10,970 bases of DNA, from positions 1 to 10,970 of the forward strand of contig CANJKD010000025.1 of assembly GCA_947474415.1 (NCBI GenBank), written 5' to 3'. How positions within the stretch are numbered: the stretch's first letter is position 1; the number at the start of each line of letters is the position of its first letter. Shown piece after piece: positions 6,269 to 10,970 of this stretch. The DNA comes from Burkholderiales bacterium (GTDB lineage: Bacteria > Pseudomonadota > Gammaproteobacteria > Burkholderiales > Burkholderiaceae_C). The notes under the pieces are model-generated. The model was not told the origin of the DNA and searched no databases. It saw only the letters and a program-made list of their open reading frames with translations. Position numbers and translations under genes: made by a program.

Positions 6269-8185
6269 TCAGATCTCGACCTTCGACCCCAGTTCCACCA
6301 CCCGGTTCGTCGGCAGGCTGAGGAAGTCGGCTGCGGCAGAGGCGTTACGGTGCATGCTGGCGAAGAGCTTTTCGCGCCAGTTGGCCATCCCGCCACCGAT
6401 GGTCGGGATGACGATGTCGCGCGACAGGAAGTACGAGGTGTCCATGTCGTCGATGTGGCAGCCGCGGTCGTGCAGCAGGGCCAGCGCCTCGGGCACGTCG
6501 GGCTCGTTATTGAAGCCGAAGTGCAGCGTGACCTGCCAGCACGCATGGCCCAGCGGCACCATCTCGCTGCGCTGGTCGGGGGCGATCCACGGAACCTCAT
6601 GGTGCATCACGGTCACGAACAGATTGGTTTCGTGCAGCACCTTGTTGTGCTTCAGGTTGTGCATCAGGGCGTTCGGCGTGACGCCCTGATCGGCGACGAG
6701 GAACACCGCCGTCCCTTGCACGCGCGTCGGCGGGTTCACGAATACGGCCTCGAGGAAGCTCTTCAAGTCGATCGCGTCTTCGCGCAGCCGTGCCGACATG
6801 AGCCGCCGCCCCTTCTTCCAGGTCATCATCAGCAGGAACATCACGGCGCCGATGGCCACCGGGAACCAGCCGCCGTCGAACACCTTGACCACGTTGGCGC
6901 TGAAGTAGACGAAGTCGACGATGAAGAAGAAGGCGGTTGCGGCAAAGGACAGCGACCACGGGTACTTCCAGCCGTAGCGGATCACGAAGAAGGTCATCGT
7001 GGTCGTGATCAGCATGTCGATCGTGACGGCAATGCCATAGGCGGCTGCGAGCTTGGTGGTTGACTGGAACACCACCACCGCGATCACGATGCAGATGTAC
7101 AGGCTCCAGTTGATGAAGGGCACGTAGATCTGGCCCGCCTCGCGAACCGAGGTGTGAAGAATGCGCAACCGCGGCAGGTAGCCGAGCTGGATGGCCTGTT
7201 TGGTGACCGAGAACGCGGCGGTGATGAGTGCCTGCGAAGCGATCACTGTGGCGCACGTGGCCAGGCCGATCAGCGGGTACAGCGCCCAGGTCGGCGCCAT
7301 CTCGAAGAACGGGTTCCCGACCTTGCCTGGGTGTTCGAGCAGCATCGCGCCCTGGCCGAAGTAATTGAGCACCAGCGCCGGCATCGCCAGGCTGAACCAG
7401 GCCAGGCGGATGGGCCGCTTGCCGAAGTGGCCCATGTCTGCATACAGGGCCTCCGCGCCGGTCACGCACAGCACCACGGAGCCAAGCGCGATGAAGGCAA
7501 CCTGCGGGTTGCTCAGCAGGAACGTGAACGCATGCTGCGGGCTCAATGCCCACAGGATGGACGGGTTCTGGACAATGTGGTGCAGGCCGAGCGCCGCGAG
7601 CACGCCGAACCACAGCACCATCACCGGCCCGAAGAATTTGCCCACATTGGCAGTGCCGTGGCGCTGCACCATGAACAGGCCAGTCAGCACGACCAGGGTC
7701 AACGGGATGACATAGGGGTGCAGCGCAGGCGCGGCCACTTCCAGCCCTTCGACCGCAGACAGCACCGAGATGGCCGGCGTGATGACACCGTCGCCGAAGA
7801 AGATGGCGGTGCCGAAGATGCCCAGCAGCAGCAGCCGCCGACGCAGTTCGGGCCGCTCCTTCACGGCCTGCGAGGCGAGCGCGAGCATCGCGATCAGCCC
7901 GCCTTCGCCGTCGTTGTCGGCGCGCAGGATCAGCACGACGTATTTGACGGACACCACCACGGTCAGGGTCCAGAACACGAGCGAGAGCACGCCGTAGATG
8001 TTGCCGGCCGTGAGTGCCACGTGGCCATGCGCGAACACTTCCTTCAGCGCATACAGCGGGCTGGTGCCGATGTCTCCGTAGACAACGCCGATGGCTCCCA
8101 ACGTGAGCCCGGCCAGGTTCGAGTGCGTGGACGCGGAGTTGTGGGTGCTCACGGTGCGTGACTGTAGGGGCTTTGCCGGCTTCAT
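6269..8185 (-). CDS. kup: Kup potassium uptake protein (complete paralogue)
   Basis: 638-residue K+/H+ symporter of the KUP/HAK/KT family in the inner membrane. Family landmarks in order: TM1 [15 protein letters not shown] (33-47), ADNDGEGG (89-96), TM3 [20 protein letters not shown] (129-148, aspartate at the position of E. coli Glu116), TM4-TM5 [20 protein letters not shown] through [12 protein letters not shown] (161-195), [73 protein letters not shown], and a C-terminal cytoplasmic domain of about 180 residues with [14 protein letters not shown] and the terminal [12 protein letters not shown]. It is collinear with E. coli Kup. The ATG at 8185 has a good AAGAG five bases upstream and follows the preceding kup by 21 bp, so the two are almost certainly co-transcribed. 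Confidence 0.96.
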   Translation of the reverse strand: MKPAKPLQSRTVSTHNSASTHSNLAGLTLGAIGVVYGDIGTSPLYALKEVFAHGHVALTAGNIYGVLSLVFWTLTVVVSVKYVVLILRADNDGEGGLIAMLALASQAVKERPELRRRLLLLGIFGTAIFFGDGVITPAISVLSAVEGLEVAAPALHPYVIPLTLVVLTGLFMVQRHGTANVGKFFGPVMVLWFGVLAALGLHHIVQNPSILWALSPQHAFTFLLSNPQVAFIALGSVVLCVTGAEALYADMGHFGKRPIRLAWFSLAMPALVLNYFGQGAMLLEHPGKVGNPFFEMAPTWALYPLIGLATCATVIASQALITAAFSVTKQAIQLGYLPRLRILHTSVREAGQIYVPFINWSLYICIVIAVVVFQSTTKLAAAYGIAVTIDMLITTTMTFFVIRYGWKYPWSLSFAATAFFFIVDFVYFSANVVKVFDGGWFPVAIGAVMFLLMMTWKKGRRLMSARLREDAIDLKSFLEAVFVNPPTRVQGTAVFLVADQGVTPNALMHNLKHNKVLHETNLFVTVMHHEVPWIAPDQRSEMVPLGHACWQVTLHFGFNNEPDVPEALALLHDRGCHIDDMDTSYFLSRDIVIPTIGGGMANWREKLFASMHRNASAAADFLSLPTNRVVELGSKVEI

Positions 8186-8206
8186 TGTTGCTCTTGCGTC
8201 TGCGGT

Positions 8207-10099
8207 TCAGATCTGCACCTTGGTGCCCAGTTCGACGACCCGGTTCGCCGGCAGGTTCAGGAAGTCGGCCGCCGAAGCTGCGTTCCGGTGCAGGCTGGCG
8301 AACAGTTTTTCACGCCATGGCGCCATGCCACCACCGAGCGTCGGCACCACGGTTTCGCGCGACAGGAAATACGAGGTGGTCATGGGGTCGAGCACGACGC
8401 CCTGGCTCTGCAGCAGGTCAAGTGCAGCGGGCACGTCGAGGTCGTTCTTGAAGCCGAAGTTGAGCGTCACTTTCCAGCAGCCCTTGCACAGCAACTCGGC
8501 ACTGGCGCGCTGCGCGAACGGTATCCACGGAACGTCGAGCGTGTTGGCGGTGACGAACAGGTTGTTCTCGTGCAGCACGTTGTTGTGCTTCAGGTTGTGC
8601 AGCAGTGCGTTCGGAGTCACGTCTTCCTCGGAACTCAAGAAGACGGCTGTTCCGGGGGCGCGCATCGGCGGGTCCATCAGCACGCTCTTCAGAAAAGGCT
8701 TCAGCTCGATCGATTCCTCACGGATCTTTGCCGACAGCAGCTGGCGGCCGCGCGCCCAGGTCATCATCAGCGTGAACACGGCGCCGGCAATCAGCAGAGT
8801 GAACCAGCCGCCCGACAGTACCTTGATGATGTTCGATGAGAAGAACACGAGTTCGATCATCAGGAAGAAGCCGGTCGCGCCCAGGCACAGCCACCACCGG
8901 TAGTTCCAGCGGTAGCGGATCACAAAGAAGGTCATGACCGTGGTGATCAGCATCGTCGCAGTGACGGCGATGCCGTAGGCGGTGGCGAGTGCGCTCGACG
9001 AGCCGAACATCAGCACCGCCGCGACGATCGCGCCGAACTGCAGCCAATTGACGCCAGGGATGTAGATCTGGCCGATCTCCCTGACGGAGGTGTGCAGCAC
9101 GCTCAGGCGCGGCAGGTAGCCGAGCTGGATCGCCTGCTTGGTGACCGAGAACGTGCCAGAGATCGTGGCCTGCGACGCGATCACCGTGGCCACCGTGGCC
9201 AGCACCACCATTGGCAGCAGGAACCAGGGTGGCACCATGTTGAAGAACGGGTTGTCGGCCTTGGCCGGTTCCAGCAACATCAGCGCGCCCTGGCCGAAGT
9301 AGTTCAGCACCAGCGCGGGAAAGACGAGCGCGAACCAGACGAGCTGGATCGGGCGTTGGCCGAAGTGGCCCATGTCGGCGTACAGCGCTTCGGCGCCGGT
9401 GACGGCAAGGAATACCGCGCCGAGCACCAGCAAGGTGACGTGGCCGTGCTCGATGCCGAAGCGCAGCGCATGCCATGGGTTCAGTGCCTGCAGCACGACT
9501 GGCGCGCGAATGATCCAGACCATGCCCCAGTAGGCAATGGTGAGAAACCAGACCAGCGTGATCGGCACCACGTACGGCTTGAATGCGGGCGTGACGAGTT
9601 CCAGGCCTTTGACCGCCGACAGCACCGAGATGGCCGGCGTGATGACGCCGTCGCCATAGAACAGCGCCGCGCCCAGGATGCCCATCACGATCAGCGCAGT
9701 GCGCAGCCGTGGCCGGTCGCGCGTGACTTGCGACGACAGGGCCATCAGCGCCATCGTGCCGCCTTCGCCGTTGTTGTTCGCGCGCAGGATCAGCGCCACG
9801 TACTTGAGTGAGACGATCACCGTCAGGGTCCAGAACACCAGCGAGAGCACGCCCAGGATGTCGGGCAGGGTGAGCGCAGCATGCTTGCTCGCGAAGACTT
9901 CACGCAGCGCGTACAGCGGGCTGGTGCCGATGTCGCCGTAGACCACGCCGAGGGCGCCCAGGGTCAAGGCGGCCATGCGGGATGTGGCGGGCTTCTGGCT
10001 CACGAGGGCGACCCTCGCGGCGGGTCGCAGGGTGTCGTTGACGGGATCAGGATTCTGCGCCTGCGATTGGGTGGGCTGGCAAAATTCGGCGGTCGCCAT
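8207..10099 (-). CDS. kup: Kup potassium uptake paralogue with in-frame loss at TM4/TM5
   Basis: 630-residue KUP-family K+ transporter, about two-thirds identical by eye to its neighbour over the C-terminal domain. It keeps [13 protein letters not shown] (52-64), [15 protein letters not shown] (146-160), [14 protein letters not shown] (234-247), [50 protein letters not shown] and the terminal [12 protein letters not shown]. It lacks 26 residues that the neighbour has at 166-191: here PITLV (179-183) runs directly into [14 protein letters not shown] (184-197). This merges TM4 and TM5 and removes the cytoplasmic [13 protein letters not shown] loop. The rest aligns without gaps of note. The overall length looks normal only because about 41 residues precede TM1. 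The start is uncertain: ATG 10099 is used, with GTG 10120 and ATG 9976 as alternatives; none has a strong Shine-Dalgarno. It follows gshA by 48 bp. Whether it transports K+ is open. Confidence 0.93.
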   Translation of the reverse strand: MATAEFCQPTQSQAQNPDPVNDTLRPAARVALVSQKPATSRMAALTLGALGVVYGDIGTSPLYALREVFASKHAALTLPDILGVLSLVFWTLTVIVSLKYVALILRANNNGEGGTMALMALSSQVTRDRPRLRTALIVMGILGAALFYGDGVITPAISVLSAVKGLELVTPAFKPYVVPITLVWFLTIAYWGMVWIIRAPVVLQALNPWHALRFGIEHGHVTLLVLGAVFLAVTGAEALYADMGHFGQRPIQLVWFALVFPALVLNYFGQGALMLLEPAKADNPFFNMVPPWFLLPMVVLATVATVIASQATISGTFSVTKQAIQLGYLPRLSVLHTSVREIGQIYIPGVNWLQFGAIVAAVLMFGSSSALATAYGIAVTATMLITTVMTFFVIRYRWNYRWWLCLGATGFFLMIELVFFSSNIIKVLSGGWFTLLIAGAVFTLMMTWARGRQLLSAKIREESIELKPFLKSVLMDPPMRAPGTAVFLSSEEDVTPNALLHNLKHNNVLHENNLFVTANTLDVPWIPFAQRASAELLCKGCWKVTLNFGFKNDLDVPAALDLLQSQGVVLDPMTTSYFLSRETVVPTLGGGMAPWREKLFASLHRNAASAADFLNLPANRVVELGTKVQI

Positions 10100-10147
10100 G
10101 TTGCGGCGCAGCAACCGCACCGGGCGGCGCCGAGGCTTGCCGAGTGT

Positions 10148-10970
10148 TTACGTGTAGACCTCGGCGTCAGGGTCGGTTGCTTCCAGTTCGTAGCTCGCCG
10201 CGACCATGGCGAGGCGGGCAATCACGCCATACATGTAGAACCGGTTCGGTGCGCTGGCGCCCGGCTTCGCACCGGGCTTTGGCAACTGGTTCGATTCGGC
10301 GAACGCGAGGGGCACGTAGCTTGCGCCCGGCGCGTTCAGGTTCTCGTCGACGCCACGCCCGGCGTTGACGCGATAGAAGCCGCCGACCACGTAGCGGTCG
10401 ATCATGTAGACCACCGGCTCTGCCACCGCGTCGTTCACGCGCTCGTAGGTCGGCACGCCTTCCTGCAGGATCACTTCGCTGCTCTCGCGGCCGTCTTTCA
10501 TCGCACTCAGGCGCGCACGCCGGGCGGGGTCGGCCAGTTCTTTCGGCTCGCGCACGGTGATCACGCCCACGCCACCGGTGCCGGCATCGGCCTTTACGAC
10601 GATGAACGGCTTCTCCTGGATGCCGTATTCCTTGTACTTCCGGCGCACCTTGCCGAGCAGCGCCTCGGCGTTGGTCATCAGGCATTCTTCGCCGCTGCCG
10701 TCGGCGAGGTTGACGTCGCTACAGCGCGCGAACATCGGGTTGATCAGCCACGGGTCCATGCCCAGCAGCTTCGCGAATTTCTTCGCCACTTCCTCATACG
10801 CCCTGAAGTGGTTCGACTTGCGCCGCACCACCCAGCCGGCATGCAAGGGCGGCAGCAGGTATTGCTCGTGAAGGTGGGCCAGCGCCTTCGGCACGCCGGC
10901 CGACAGGTCGTTGTTGAGCAGGATCGTGCACGGATCGAAGTGCTTGAGCCCCAGGCGCCGTTTGCTGCGC
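10148..10970 (-). CDS. gshA: Glutamate--cysteine ligase, Acidithiobacillus-type, partial (N-terminus beyond right edge)
   Basis: Catalyses ATP-dependent formation of gamma-glutamylcysteine, the first and rate-limiting step of glutathione synthesis. The 273 visible residues begin inside the protein (SKRRLGLKHFDPCTILLNND) and run to the stop at 10148. Recognisable features of the proteobacterial GshA family typified by Acidithiobacillus ferrooxidans, unrelated in sequence to E. coli GshA, are LPPLHAGWVVRRKSNHF, CSDVNLADGSGEECLM, the glycine-rich nucleotide-binding stretch VVKADAGTGGVGVITV, EVILQEGVPTYERV, AEPVVYMIDRYVVGGFYRV and GRGVDENLNAPGASYVPLAF. The family is about 430 residues, so roughly 150 N-terminal residues are missing from view. 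The GTG at 10894 is internal, since family sequence continues upstream of it to the window edge. It heads the visible minus-strand cluster leading to the kup pair. Confidence 0.94.
   Translation of the reverse strand, partial: RSKRRLGLKHFDPCTILLNNDLSAGVPKALAHLHEQYLLPPLHAGWVVRRKSNHFRAYEEVAKKFAKLLGMDPWLINPMFARCSDVNLADGSGEECLMTNAEALLGKVRRKYKEYGIQEKPFIVVKADAGTGGVGVITVREPKELADPARRARLSAMKDGRESSEVILQEGVPTYERVNDAVAEPVVYMIDRYVVGGFYRVNAGRGVDENLNAPGASYVPLAFAESNQLPKPGAKPGASAPNRFYMYGVIARLAMVAASYELEATDPDAEVYT

Noticed and set aside
7154..8161. Plus-strand frames antisense to both kup genes (also 6248-7063 and 9092-9811)
   Set aside because: They mirror each other because the kup paralogues are similar; His/Arg/Gln-rich compositions are typical of antisense shadows.

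Overview
The window is high-GC DNA with long, tightly packed genes. Its gene families and gene order point to a betaproteobacterium of the order Burkholderiales, probably near the Rubrivivax/Leptothrix/Methylibium group. That placement is an inference from protein character; no rRNA or marker search was possible. Most of the window is ordinary chromosomal housekeeping and transport, with one decayed toxin-antitoxin remnant and one unusual transporter paralogue.

Layout. (a) 1-970, minus strand: the N-terminal half of an ABC-F ATPase (Uup type, running off the left edge). Upstream of it lies a 63-residue secreted Lys/Ala-rich protein with a strong intrinsic terminator; the best promoter candidate for the ABC-F gene overlaps that terminator. 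(b) 971-1223: a divergent intergenic region with two TTGACA hexamers 11 bp apart. (c) 1224-3583, plus strand: a two-gene, translationally coupled (ATGA) unit of a secreted TPR-type protein and a HupE/UreJ-family membrane protein whose extracytoplasmic domain carries a canonical EF-hand loop. (d) 3627-10970, minus strand, read right to left: gshA (5' end off the right edge), kup, kup, a 447-bp gap, benE, gshB. The gap holds a truncated vapBC-like remnant on the plus strand and a 19-bp inverted repeat.

How the genes work together. gshA and gshB encode the two steps of glutathione synthesis and bracket two potassium importers and a BenE-family aromatic-acid carrier. Glutathione and potassium are functionally linked in Gram-negative bacteria through glutathione-gated K+ efflux (KefB/KefC), so the neighbourhood makes sense as a redox/K+ homeostasis cluster, although no Kef gene is visible here. 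The TPR/HupE pair looks like a metal-handling unit of unknown substrate.

Most notable observation: the upstream Kup paralogue (8207-10099) lacks 26 residues, in frame, relative to its neighbour and to E. coli Kup as recalled. This fuses the fourth and fifth membrane helices into one, while all other recognisable Kup motifs are kept. I did not find a clearly new multi-gene defence or mobile system in this window.
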